Source: Syntrophobacteraceae bacterium
GTDB lineage: Bacteria; Desulfobacterota; Syntrophobacteria; Syntrophobacterales; Syntrophobacteraceae
Direction of reading: 5' to 3'
DNA: 64,000 bases
Assembly: GCA_003566995.1 (NCBI GenBank)
Contig: PXBG01000145.1
Coordinates: 1-64,000 of the forward strand
The notes under the pieces are model-generated. The model saw nothing but the letters and a program-made list of their open reading frames with translations, was not told the origin of the DNA and did not search any database. Every line of letters begins with the position of its first letter. Position 1 is the stretch's first letter. Below, piece after piece: positions 45,395-54,468 of this stretch. Position numbers and translations under genes: made by a program.

Positions 45395-45691
45395 TCACGG
45401 GAGAAGTTCAAGGCCTGTGCGGGTCACGATGAAAGGGGTTCCCGGCATGTCCCTGAGGTGTTCGAACAACAAAAAATCACGAAGCTTGCCGGGAATTTCG
45501 GACGCCCCGTGGTGTTCCAGAAAATCATACGTGACCATGGCCGTATAAACGAGGCCTTTCAACCGGGCTGAAAAAACCTGAAAACCAGCGTTCACATCTT
45601 CATGGATCCGCACCTCCGCTTCAGGAAAAGCTCCCAGCATCAACTGGCGGACGACCGTGGTTTTTTGTGCGTCAATGTCCTTTGGTTCCAT
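45395..45691 (-). CDS. Hypothetical small protein, 98 residues
   Basis: Starting at MEPKDIDAQKTTVV, the protein looks like a compact alpha/beta domain without membrane segments or cysteines. An AGGA site lies about eight bases before ATG 45691; upstream in-frame codons lack support. It is on the same strand as the 56-residue membrane protein and may share its transcript. No family is recognised. Confidence 0.55.
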   Translation of the reverse strand: MEPKDIDAQKTTVVRQLMLGAFPEAEVRIHEDVNAGFQVFSARLKGLVYTAMVTYDFLEHHGASEIPGKLRDFLLFEHLRDMPGTPFIVTRTGLELLP

Positions 45692-45862
45692 TCCTTGACA
45701 TCCTGTTTGTCTTGTGATGAACGATGAATTCGAGGGGCCATGCACACGGAAAACGTCAATCCCTCAGCACTTTCCTGTGGCTGTACGGGTGAGTGATGAT
45801 ATCATAAAATCCTATGACACCGAAACCTTCAACGGTCACCGTTTAAACCCCGGGAGGAAGAG

Positions 45863-46639
45863 ATGAGTTTGCGAATAATAGACGCCCATGCCCACTGCGG
45901 CATTCAGGACAGGTTTCCGCCTCAGTCATTTGAAACCTACCTTTCCCATGTTAGGGGCAGCGAAATCCGCGGAGCCGTCATGTTTTCACCGGTGATGGAA
46001 ATTTACGACCGGTACGACATGAACTTCAAGGACACTCCTGACTGGCAGCAGGCAAGAAAAGAATCCAATGAATATCTCCTCACCATCGGCAACGATGATT
46101 TCTGGGTTTTTCCCTATTTTTTCATCTGGAACGATTTTGCCGTCGAGGATCTCACGCCGCAGCACAAGGGCATCAAGTGGCACCGGCATCCCGATGAACC
46201 ACGCTATGAGTACAAAAACCCCCGGTGCCAGGCCGCCATCGAAGAAATCAGGCGCAGAAACATGCCCATTGTTCTGGAAGAGGAGTTTTACAACACGGTG
46301 CGATTCATCGAGGATTGGGCACCAGGTGTCAAGGTCATCATCCCTCACCTGGGTGGCCTCAATGGGGGATACAGCAGAATCCGATCGGAAGGGTTGTGGG
46401 AAAAACCCAACATATACGCAGACACCAGCCTGGCAGGCACTTCTGAAGTCATGGACTACATCCAGCGCTACGGCCATGAAAGGCTCATGTACGGCTCCGA
46501 TTTCCCCTTTGGAGATCCCAGGTCCGAATTGCGGAAAATCATGAAACTTCCTCTTGATGAGGAAGTGAAAATGGACCTCGTCAGCAGGAATGTCTTGAAC
46601 CTTCTGTCCGAAAGCAACACATCGCGGACCGCGCCATAG
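45863..46639 (+). CDS. Amidohydrolase-family metal-dependent hydrolase (Amidohydro_2-like)
   Basis: The 258-residue protein begins MSLRIIDAHAHCG, with the HxH metal motif, and has VIIPHLGGLNGGY in the middle and MYGSDFPFGDP near the C-terminus. These are the metal-binding histidine and aspartate positions of the COG2159 amidohydrolase group, which includes decarboxylases and lactonases. GGAGG lies upstream. The substrate is unknown. Confidence 0.85.
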   Translation: MSLRIIDAHAHCGIQDRFPPQSFETYLSHVRGSEIRGAVMFSPVMEIYDRYDMNFKDTPDWQQARKESNEYLLTIGNDDFWVFPYFFIWNDFAVEDLTPQHKGIKWHRHPDEPRYEYKNPRCQAAIEEIRRRNMPIVLEEEFYNTVRFIEDWAPGVKVIIPHLGGLNGGYSRIRSEGLWEKPNIYADTSLAGTSEVMDYIQRYGHERLMYGSDFPFGDPRSELRKIMKLPLDEEVKMDLVSRNVLNLLSESNTSRTAP

Positions 46640-46713
46640 AGATGCGCTTCAGTCCAGCTCCGTCTCCGCGACCATAAATACAACGTGTCGTCTCACTCAA
46701 GGGAGCCTCATTC

Positions 46714-47514
46714 ATGGAAAGCACCGGTTTCATCCACATGAGCCTGACCAATCTCGCCGCCGTGATGGTTTTCATGCTGCTGGTCTGGCTTTTGAGCCTT
46801 GCCAGAAGGGACGCAAGCATTGTGGATATTTTCTGGGGGCTCGGATTCATTCTGGTGGCATGGATCAGTTTTTTTCTCGGAGAAGGGCAAGGAACCAGGA
46901 GCTTTCTTGTGGCGACCCTCACGACTCTGTGGGGGGTTCGCCTCTCCATGCATCTTTTTGCGCGCAATTGGGGACACGCCGAAGACCGGCGGTACCGAAG
47001 CATGCGCGCCGCACACGGCGGGCGATTCTGGATAGTGAGTCTCTTCACCGTCTTTTTTCTTCAGGGGGGCATTCTCTGGACAGTCTCGCTGGTCATTCAG
47101 GCAATCCAGCATGGCGGGGGCCCCTCTCAAGTCACCTGGCTCGACGCACTGGGGCTTTTTGTCTGGACCACGGGCTTTCTCTTTGAAACCGCCGCAGACC
47201 GGCAGCTTGCCCGCTTTAAATCCCAACCCCACAACCAGGACAAAGTCATGAGCCATGGGTTGTGGGCCTACTCGAGGCACCCCAACTATTTTGGCGAAAC
47301 ACTCATCTGGTGGGGTCTCTACCTCATGGCCCTCAGCCAATGGAACAACGCCTGGGTTGTGGTAAGCCCTCTACTCATGACCATCCTTCTTCTCAGGGTT
47401 TCCGGAGTGACACTCCTTGAAAACACCATGGAAGAAAGGCGCCCTCAGTACGCCCGATACAAGAGACGGACCAACGCTTTTGTTCCCTGGTTTCCCAAAA
47501 AGGACACACCATGA
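46714..47514 (+). CDS. DUF1295 / steroid 5-alpha-reductase-like membrane protein
   Basis: The 266-residue membrane protein has several hydrophobic segments and the motif LWAYSRHPNYFGETLIWWGL, typical of DUF1295 and related isoprenylcysteine/5-alpha-reductase membrane enzymes that reduce or methylate lipids. In other bacteria DUF1295 genes sit next to cyclopropane fatty acid synthase and DUF1365 genes, as here. The stop overlaps the next gene by four bases. Confidence 0.85.
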   Translation: MESTGFIHMSLTNLAAVMVFMLLVWLLSLARRDASIVDIFWGLGFILVAWISFFLGEGQGTRSFLVATLTTLWGVRLSMHLFARNWGHAEDRRYRSMRAAHGGRFWIVSLFTVFFLQGGILWTVSLVIQAIQHGGGPSQVTWLDALGLFVWTTGFLFETAADRQLARFKSQPHNQDKVMSHGLWAYSRHPNYFGETLIWWGLYLMALSQWNNAWVVVSPLLMTILLLRVSGVTLLENTMEERRPQYARYKRRTNAFVPWFPKKDTP

Positions 47515-48545
47515 GACTCCCTTTTCAGTGGGCCGACACGGGCCTTTTGCCCGACCAGCTGATCCGCTGGGGAATTCGCCTGCTCAATGCAAAACGTTTG
47601 AGAGATGAGACTCCGGACACTCTGGAGGCGGCGGCCGCAGGGAAGATGGCATTTGTGCGCACGCTTCAGAAAAGCCCCATCGCTCCCGAAGCGGAAAAGG
47701 CCAATCGGCAGCACTATGAGCTGCCTCCCCGGTTTTTTCAAAAAATTCTTGGGAAAAGGCTGAAGTACAGCGGCTGCTCATGGCCACCGGGAGTGAAGGA
47801 TCTGGAAGGCGCCGAAGAAGCCATGCTCTCCCTCACCTGCCAAAGAGCTCAGCTGCACAACGGCATGCGCGTTCTGGATCTGGGTTGCGGATGGGGATCC
47901 CTTTCTTTCTGGATCGCCGAAAAGTACCCCGGGTCGCACATTGTGGCCGTCTCCAACTCACGCCTTCAGGGAGATTTCATACGGTCCAGGGCACAGGAAC
48001 TGGGCTTGAAGAACGTGGAGGTGCTCACGGCCGACATGAATCATTTTCAGGCTGATGGCCAGTTTGACCGGGTGGTGTCCATCGAGATGTTCGAACACAT
48101 GCGCAACTGGGAAGAACTCTTGCGCCGGGTTAGCAGCTGGCTTGGAGATGAGGGGAAGTTTTTCATGCACATATTCGTGCATCACACCACTCCCTACCTC
48201 TTCGAGGCCAGGGGCGAGCACGACTGGATGGCCCGTCACTTTTTCAGTGGGGGCATGATGCCCTCCCATGATCTGATTCTTTACTTTCAAACCCACCTCA
48301 ATCTGGAAGACCAGTGGCTTGTGAACGGATCGCACTATGAGAAAACGGCCGAAGCATGGCTTCGACGCCTGGACACCCACAAAGAGGAAATCCTGGAGCT
48401 TTTCAGGACCGTTTATGGCGAAAACGAACGGGCCAGGTGGTTTCAGAGGTGGAGAATCTTCTTCATGGCCTGTTCAGAACTCTTCGGGGCACGCCGTGGA
48501 GAAGAATGGCTGGTGGCTCATTTTCTCATGAAAAAAAAGCCTTGA
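47511..48545 (+). CDS. Cyclopropane-fatty-acid synthase-type S-adenosylmethionine methyltransferase
   Basis: The 344-residue protein has the CFA-family segment PPRFFQKILGKRLKYSGCSW and the SAM motif VLDLGCGWGSLSFWIAEK (~residue 120). It lacks the ~90-residue N-terminal domain of E. coli CFA and belongs to the shorter methyltransferase branch. It may methylate or cyclopropanate lipid acyl chains. It is translationally coupled (ATGA) to the DUF1295 gene and converges on the second CFA gene. Confidence 0.85.
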   Translation: MRLPFQWADTGLLPDQLIRWGIRLLNAKRLRDETPDTLEAAAAGKMAFVRTLQKSPIAPEAEKANRQHYELPPRFFQKILGKRLKYSGCSWPPGVKDLEGAEEAMLSLTCQRAQLHNGMRVLDLGCGWGSLSFWIAEKYPGSHIVAVSNSRLQGDFIRSRAQELGLKNVEVLTADMNHFQADGQFDRVVSIEMFEHMRNWEELLRRVSSWLGDEGKFFMHIFVHHTTPYLFEARGEHDWMARHFFSGGMMPSHDLILYFQTHLNLEDQWLVNGSHYEKTAEAWLRRLDTHKEEILELFRTVYGENERARWFQRWRIFFMACSELFGARRGEEWLVAHFLMKKKP

Positions 48546-48685
48546 GCAACCACCCCCAAAAACGAGTTTTTTGTGCTCGCTCCTTTTGAAAAGGATCACG
48601 TTCAGCCTCACTGAAGCGAGGCACGGGAAAGCTCAGTTCCGGCATATTGCAGGTGCCGGACGAACGGATACCGGCCCCGCCTGGC

Positions 48686-50698
48686 TCACATCCTTTTCCA
48701 GTTGGGAAGAGCCTCGTTGCAGGGCCTTGTGAACACAATCTGATGGTCGCCAAGAGTGCGCGTGGAAAATGCCGCCTCGCAGTAGGAGAAATAATACAGC
48801 CACTTTCTCCGAAACTCTTCGTCAAAGCCCAGTTGAGCGACTTTCTCTTCGTTTTGAAGAAAACGTTGCCGCCATTGAGCCAGGGTGCGGGCATAGTGGA
48901 TGCCGATGTTTTCCAGTTCTTCCATGACCAGAGACGAATGCTTCGCCGCGGCCTGTGACAGTGCCAGAATGGAGGGAAGCATTCCCCCCGGAAAAATGTG
49001 TTTTTGTGTCCAGTCACAGGTCCTGCGATAAGCTTCGTAGCGCTGGTCGGGGATGGTGATCACCTGAAAGACCACAAGGCCATTTCTTTTCAGAAGCTTA
49101 TCGCAACATCGGAAGAATGTGCCCAGGTATTCATGTCCCACCGCTTCAAGCATCTCGATGGAGACAATTTTGTCATACTGCCCCGTCACGTGCCGGTAGT
49201 CTTCGGAGAGAACAGTGATCCGGTCCTCCAGGCCCTCCTCCTTCACACGCCGGGAAGCCATGCGATACTGGTTTTCGGACACGGTGATTCCTGTAACGCG
49301 GCACCCCGTTTTCTTGACCGCCTCGATGGCAAAACCACCCCATCCACAGCCGATTTCCAGGACATGATCCTCCTTGCCGATTCGGGCTTTCTCCATGATC
49401 GCCCACATTTTGTTCTTTTGGGCCTGTTCCAGCGTTTCCCCGCCGTCTCGGTAGAGAGCCGAAGAGTAGGTCATGCTCGAGTCGAGAAAGACTGTGAAAA
49501 AATCGTTGCTCAGATCGTAATGGCGCCCGATGTTTTTTCGGCTTCTGAAGACACTGTTCCGGCGGCACCGGTGCTGCAAGGTCTGCAAGGCCCGTGACAG
49601 GGAGGAGAAAAGGATGTTTCCGTCCTGCAGTTGTTCACGATTCTCTATGAGCAGTTCCAGGACAGCCGTGGGGTCATCGCTGTCCCAGTCGCCCAGCATG
49701 TAAGCATCCCCCAGGCCGATGTCCCCGTGAAGCGCCACTCGCGAGAAGAATCGGTGATCGTTCACTTGCAAGTGTGCCGTACGGCCCTTGGAAAGTGCTT
49801 TTCTGCACGTGCCCAGAGTCAGATTTTCCCCATCCGGCAGCACCATGTGGAGCTGTCCTCGGTCCATGCGTCCAAGGATGTCCTTGACGGCCTTCATGCA
49901 CTTCCGCTGGAATGAAGTGGGTGGTATGCGTCGAATGGTCATGAAACTCCTCGGTCTGGGCTTGGTGTGGACATGAAGGTTTTTTTTGAAATGAAGCCGG
50001 GCCGCTTCCCATAAAATGCGGGGCATGGTGAGGCGGGGGACAAGGGGATGCCGGAGCAGGGTGCGCGCGTGAATCCGGGAATTCAAGGGCAAAGCCTGTC
50101 CCCAGAGCTGTGCCCTTAAAATGAGATCCCCGTCGCGGCGCAATTCAATGCGCACATCCAGTTCCTTGTCCACCCGCGGAGTGAACAGGAAATCATAATC
50201 CCCGGCCACATTGTTGAAGGGAGACACATGAAAATCTTTGGGTGCCCGGTAATGCAGCTTTTCCCCGTTGGCAACCCTTTCCGATTCGCACAGCACATAA
50301 AGGTGCCGCTCTCCAAAAGTATTGTTGACCTCGGCAACCACGCACTCCACCTCACCGTCCTCTCTGAAGCAGTAGTAAAAACTCACTGGGTTGAATACTT
50401 TGCCCCAATAACGCGCCGAAGTGATGAGAAGAATTCGCGAGACGGAGGCCCCGCAGCCTTTTCGCTGGAGAAACGGGAACAGTTTGGCCCGAATGGACCC
50501 CGGGCCTTCATGGAGGTAGTCCCCATCGTGGATGGAGGCCGGACGGAAGCGATTGTGCCCGAAGAGGGGCAACCGTTCATGGAGCGCCTCCAGTTCATCC
50601 AAAAATATGCCGTAGACGTAAATCTTGTAGTGAAAGGCATGGGGTTGAGGCTTCAAGCGCTCATGTTTCACAAAACCATTGAAGATCATGGAGTTCAT
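48686..50698 (-). CDS. DUF1365-cyclopropane-fatty-acid synthase fusion
   Basis: The 670-residue protein combines two normally separate proteins. Residues ~1-250 are DUF1365 (VFNPVSFYYCF and DFHVSPFNNVAGDYDF are its signatures). Residues ~280-670 are a complete CFA synthase, with YDLSNDFFTVFLDSSMTYSS, the SAM motif EIGCGWGGFAIEAV (~450) and FPGGMLPS. DUF1365 is often next to CFA and FAD-oxidase genes in lipid-modifying clusters. The fusion implies that the two activities act on the same lipid. It overlaps the upstream FAD-oxidase gene by four bases. Confidence 0.88.
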   Translation of the reverse strand: MNSMIFNGFVKHERLKPQPHAFHYKIYVYGIFLDELEALHERLPLFGHNRFRPASIHDGDYLHEGPGSIRAKLFPFLQRKGCGASVSRILLITSARYWGKVFNPVSFYYCFREDGEVECVVAEVNNTFGERHLYVLCESERVANGEKLHYRAPKDFHVSPFNNVAGDYDFLFTPRVDKELDVRIELRRDGDLILRAQLWGQALPLNSRIHARTLLRHPLVPRLTMPRILWEAARLHFKKNLHVHTKPRPRSFMTIRRIPPTSFQRKCMKAVKDILGRMDRGQLHMVLPDGENLTLGTCRKALSKGRTAHLQVNDHRFFSRVALHGDIGLGDAYMLGDWDSDDPTAVLELLIENREQLQDGNILFSSLSRALQTLQHRCRRNSVFRSRKNIGRHYDLSNDFFTVFLDSSMTYSSALYRDGGETLEQAQKNKMWAIMEKARIGKEDHVLEIGCGWGGFAIEAVKKTGCRVTGITVSENQYRMASRRVKEEGLEDRITVLSEDYRHVTGQYDKIVSIEMLEAVGHEYLGTFFRCCDKLLKRNGLVVFQVITIPDQRYEAYRRTCDWTQKHIFPGGMLPSILALSQAAAKHSSLVMEELENIGIHYARTLAQWRQRFLQNEEKVAQLGFDEEFRRKWLYYFSYCEAAFSTRTLGDHQIVFTRPCNEALPNWKRM

Positions 50699-51984
50699 AG
50701 TTCCAACCCGAACAGGAGGCCCACCTGCACGGCAGACCTCACCGCATCCTCATGAAAGCCGTGGCCAAAGTAGCTGCCGCAAAAATACGTGTTCCTGTCT
50801 CCATTGAGAAGATCCAGTTTCTCCTGGGTTGCGATGGAGTCAAAGGTGTACATGGGGTGAGTGTAGAGAAGCCTTGCAAGGATGTGCTCGGGGTGCACTT
50901 CTCTTTCCAGGTTGAGGCTGACACAGTAATGACGCAACGTTTTCAGTTTTTGAAGGCGATTCATGTAGTAAGAAACGGAAATTCCCGACGGACTGGGCTT
51001 TTCCTTTGAACGGAAGCAATTCCACGCCGCCCAGGCCCTGGGAAAGGGCGGCAAGACGGAGGCGTCGGTGTGCAGCAAAACGCGGTTTGGCGTGTAGCTC
51101 CAGGGGGACAACAGGGCCTGTTCCTGGGGGGAAGGGTCTTCAAGGAGCTGCAGGGCTTCATCTGCGTGAGCGGCAATGACCACCTTGTCGTAAAACTCTT
51201 CAGCATCGTTGGAAAACAGCAATCGGACTCCACCGGGCATTCTCCCTATCCGGACCACGGGCGCGTCAAGACGCAGGCGTCCCCTGAAGCTTCGGCGAAA
51301 TGCTTTCACGTAGGTGTGGCTGCCTCCCTCTATGAAGAACCACCGGGGGCGCTGGGTGAAGGAAAGCAGCCCATGATTGTCATAGAAGCGCGCAAAAGTT
51401 TCCATGGGGTATTTGAAGATGTCCTGGTGAGGGGTGGACCAGATGGCGGAAGCCATGGGGACAATGTAGCGATCCACCACTTCTCCGGGCACCCTTTCAC
51501 GGGCGACATACTCTCCCAGGGTCAGGCCATGAAGGTTGCCCAACTTGAGATTCTTGAGCGTTTTCAGGCCGAAACTCAGAACACGCATGAGAAAGCGCCA
51601 GTGGGACAGGGAATAGATGTGGGAGCGCTGGGCAAAAAGACCGTTCAGGTCCGTGCCCGCATAGCAAAAGCCGGTTTCCCCGCAGTGATAGCTCAGAGCC
51701 ATGTCCGTGGCGACCCTCTTCACCCCCAGCTGATCCAGAAAGCGGTTGAAATGGGGATAGGTGCGATCATTGAGGACGATGAACCCCGTGTCCACGGGCA
51801 CCTTGCCATTTGCGCCCTCATCCACCTCAATGGTGTGGGTGTGGCCCCCCAGGTAATCGTTTTTGTCCATGAGCGTCACCTCATGGCGACGCTGCAAAAG
51901 GTGAGCGGAGACAATTCCCGCCACGCCGCCGCCCACAACGGCGATTTTCAAACCTGAACCATTCTCCATAGAAACATTCCCCAT
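50695..51984 (-). CDS. FAD-dependent amine-oxidase/desaturase-like protein
   Basis: The 429-residue protein begins with an FAD fold (KIAVVGGGVAGIVSAHLLQR) and continues like the NAD(P)/FAD amine-oxidoreductase group found beside DUF1365 and CFA genes (SAIWSTPHQDIFKYPMETFA). In Rhodobacter, a related protein (UfaD) desaturates methylated fatty acids during furan fatty acid formation; that a similar reaction occurs here is inference. It is translationally coupled to the DUF1365-CFA gene downstream. Confidence 0.82.
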   Translation of the reverse strand: MGNVSMENGSGLKIAVVGGGVAGIVSAHLLQRRHEVTLMDKNDYLGGHTHTIEVDEGANGKVPVDTGFIVLNDRTYPHFNRFLDQLGVKRVATDMALSYHCGETGFCYAGTDLNGLFAQRSHIYSLSHWRFLMRVLSFGLKTLKNLKLGNLHGLTLGEYVARERVPGEVVDRYIVPMASAIWSTPHQDIFKYPMETFARFYDNHGLLSFTQRPRWFFIEGGSHTYVKAFRRSFRGRLRLDAPVVRIGRMPGGVRLLFSNDAEEFYDKVVIAAHADEALQLLEDPSPQEQALLSPWSYTPNRVLLHTDASVLPPFPRAWAAWNCFRSKEKPSPSGISVSYYMNRLQKLKTLRHYCVSLNLEREVHPEHILARLLYTHPMYTFDSIATQEKLDLLNGDRNTYFCGSYFGHGFHEDAVRSAVQVGLLFGLEL

Positions 51985-52205
51985 GTATTAACAAACGGCG
52001 AATCATGTTAACTTGGCCCATGAGCATGTGCTCCCTGTGTTCCCCATGATTTTTCATTGAGTGGTCCATGTTCGCAGGGAGCTGAATTGCGTTCGTCACA
52101 TCATGAATATACAGGATTTTGCCTGAAATTGCAGCTGTGAGATCAAACCGGAAAGACCCGGAGACGTGGCCCTTGCAACACACGATGACATGGAAAGGAC
52201 ACCCC

Positions 52206-52436
52206 ATGGCCAAGGACAGAGTTTCGTGGTGCATTCGGACGGCCTATGCCCTTCCGGCTTTTGCTCTGGCCATTGTGGGGATTCCCGTCTACGTGTACCT
52301 GCCAAAGTTTTACACGGATGTGATGGGTGTGCCTGTCATTCCGGTGGCAGCCATGATCCTTGGAGTCCGCATTTTTGATGCCATAGAACTTCAAAAAGAG
52401 GGCCTGAGGGTCCATGATCCCCTGAAAGGATCATGA
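52206..52436 (+). pseudogene. N-terminal stub of an MFS/GPH-type transporter
   Basis: The reading frame begins MAKDRVSWCIRTAYALPAFA and continues through about 58 residues typical of the start of a MFS_2/GPH sugar-type transporter, up to LGVRIFDAI. It then diverges to ELQKEGLRVHDP and stops at residue 76. Complete members are 400-500 residues. Such transporters often occur in DUF1365-CFA clusters. No remaining part of the transporter was seen downstream. Confidence 0.72.
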
Positions 52437-52686
52437 ATCATGTCAGTGCGGGTGATGTCTTGCAGGGGCTTTGTTCCACAACACCTGAAAACCTTCCGCA
52501 GCCTCAGGGTTCATTATGGTTCCAGCTCGATCTTCAAGGAGAGTGATTGACAAAAGGTCTCAGGAGGAATAGCCATTAGAGTGTCAACCTTCGCACAAAG
52601 TGCAGACGACACAAACTTCATCGTGAATCTCATGCCATCATCATTAGGGATTGTGCCCCAAGAGGCTCACCCCCGGGAGAACTCTC

Positions 52687-53439
52687 ATGAAAGCCACAAA
52701 ATTTCAGTCGGCTCTGATCACCGCAAAATCGGTCCTCGTGACCTTCTGGATTTCCGTCATCAATATATACCGGGTGCGCCGAGGGCTCTATCGCAGAGAG
52801 AAATGTGACGAACTTCTCCGTTGGTGGTCCCGCAAGCTCCTGAAGTTTTCGAACCTCTCCTGGGAAGTCCACGATCCCCACGGTTTCCAGCTGACAGAGA
52901 ACCGTGCCCACATCATCATGATCAATCACAGCAGCATGTATGACATCCCCCTCACCTTCGTGTCCATGCCCGGAAGCATACGCATGCTCGCCAAAAAAGA
53001 GCTTTTCCAGGTTCCTCTCTGGGGAACCGCCATGAGGGTGGGAGAATTCGTCTCCATTGACCGGCACAACCGAAGGCAGGCGTTCAAAGACCTTGAAGAG
53101 GCTCGAAGAAAAATGGAAAGCGGCATCATTCTCTGGGTGGCACCCGAGGGAACCCGATCCCGCTCAGGCAAATTGCAGCCCTTTAAAAAAGGCGGCTTTG
53201 TGCTGGCCCTGCAGACCAGGGCCATCATCATTCCCGTGGGCATTCGGGGTGCTTTTGAGGTCCTGCCTCCGGGCACCCTCAACTTAAATACGGGCCGCCG
53301 TCTGGAGTTTCACATCGGTCGCCCCATAGACGCTTCCCGATTCAACCGCAAAGAAATGGACGAACTGATGGGACAGGTTCGTGGGCAGATCAGGGAACTG
53401 GCGGCCGTTCCCGATGAGATCCCATGGGAGGGGAGGTAA
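52687..53439 (+). CDS. plsC: 1-acyl-sn-glycerol-3-phosphate acyltransferase (PlsC-like)
   Basis: The 250-residue protein has the acyltransferase motifs NHSSMYD (the HxxxxD catalytic pair) and PEGTRSRSG, as well as FVSIDR between them. It adds a second acyl chain to lysophosphatidic acid during phospholipid synthesis. ATG 52687 with GGGAG upstream is preferred to the in-frame codon at 52651. It lies behind the lipid-modification cluster and is read in the opposite direction to the DUF1365-CFA operon. Confidence 0.9.
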   Translation: MKATKFQSALITAKSVLVTFWISVINIYRVRRGLYRREKCDELLRWWSRKLLKFSNLSWEVHDPHGFQLTENRAHIIMINHSSMYDIPLTFVSMPGSIRMLAKKELFQVPLWGTAMRVGEFVSIDRHNRRQAFKDLEEARRKMESGIILWVAPEGTRSRSGKLQPFKKGGFVLALQTRAIIIPVGIRGAFEVLPPGTLNLNTGRRLEFHIGRPIDASRFNRKEMDELMGQVRGQIRELAAVPDEIPWEGR

Positions 53440-53463
53440 CTTCACTGTCTGAAGACCATGCCG

Positions 53464-54396
53464 TCATCCTCTGGCATGGGGATGCAGTCCAAGCTCCATG
53501 AGCATACGGGAGCTTTTTCGCCAGTTTTTCTGAACCCGCACGAAAAGCCCCAGAAACACATGACAACCCAGAAAGGTTTCTATTTCCATGCGAGCCTGCC
53601 TGCCTATTTCCTTGAGCAACCGGCCCTCTTTTCCAATGATGATTCCCTTTTGCGAATCGCGTTCCACATGAATGGCCGCTTCAATATCGATGCGTTTTTT
53701 TTCGGGCAACTCCTCGAATCTTTCCACCGTGACGGCCACGGAATAAGGCACTTCCTGCTGAGTGAGACGAAAGACCTTTTCCCTGATGAGTTCCGACACG
53801 AAAAATCGCTCCGGCTGATCCGTCAGGTATTCATCGGGAAAATATTGAGGGCCGGCGGGTATGACCTTTCGAATCTCCTGGAGAAGGGTTTCGACGCCTT
53901 CCCCTCTCAAAGCGGAAACGGGCACGACGGCAAGAGGCTTTGAACGCTTTTCAAACCTGTCCATGATGGGCAGAAGCTCTTCTTTCTTTCGCACCAGATC
54001 GATTTTGTTCACCGCGAGTATGACCGGTGTTTTCAGGTTGGCCAGATTTTCCAGGATGAATTCATCGATGGGTCCATGAGCTTGGGTGGCATCCACAAGA
54101 AAACAGATCACATCCACTTCGCTGAGCGTGGAAAGGGCTGTTTCCACCAGGAGCTTGTTGAATTTATCCTTCGCCCGATGCACTCCCGGCGTGTCAAAAA
54201 AAACAATCTGAAGACCGGGTTCTGTCAAAATGCCCAGTATGCGGTTTCGCGTCGTCTGGGGCTTGGGTGCGGTTATGGAAATCTTTTGTTGCAAAAACTG
54301 GTTCAGCAGGGTGGACTTGCCCACGTTGGGAGCCCCGATGAGCGCCACATAGCCTGAACGGAAGCCTTGGGCCTCCTCTGTATTTTTCTGAGTCAT
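53464..54396 (-). CDS. era: GTPase Era
   Basis: The 310-residue protein has the G1 motif GAPNVGKSTLLN, G3 DTPGVH and G4 NKID of Era, plus the C-terminal KH domain (IIIGKEGRLLKEIGRQARME). Era binds 16S rRNA during 30S maturation. GGAGG lies upstream; ATG 54396 (or TTG 54399) is the start. It is the last gene of rnc-radical SAM-era, a variant of the common rnc-era operon. Confidence 0.95.
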   Translation of the reverse strand: MTQKNTEEAQGFRSGYVALIGAPNVGKSTLLNQFLQQKISITAPKPQTTRNRILGILTEPGLQIVFFDTPGVHRAKDKFNKLLVETALSTLSEVDVICFLVDATQAHGPIDEFILENLANLKTPVILAVNKIDLVRKKEELLPIMDRFEKRSKPLAVVPVSALRGEGVETLLQEIRKVIPAGPQYFPDEYLTDQPERFFVSELIREKVFRLTQQEVPYSVAVTVERFEELPEKKRIDIEAAIHVERDSQKGIIIGKEGRLLKEIGRQARMEIETFLGCHVFLGLFVRVQKNWRKSSRMLMELGLHPHARG

Positions 54397-54468
54397 CAAT
54401 GATCAAACCTCCTCCCCTCTGGCAATGAACAAAGCTCAAGCAACCAGGTCTTCCAGCCTCTTTCACCT

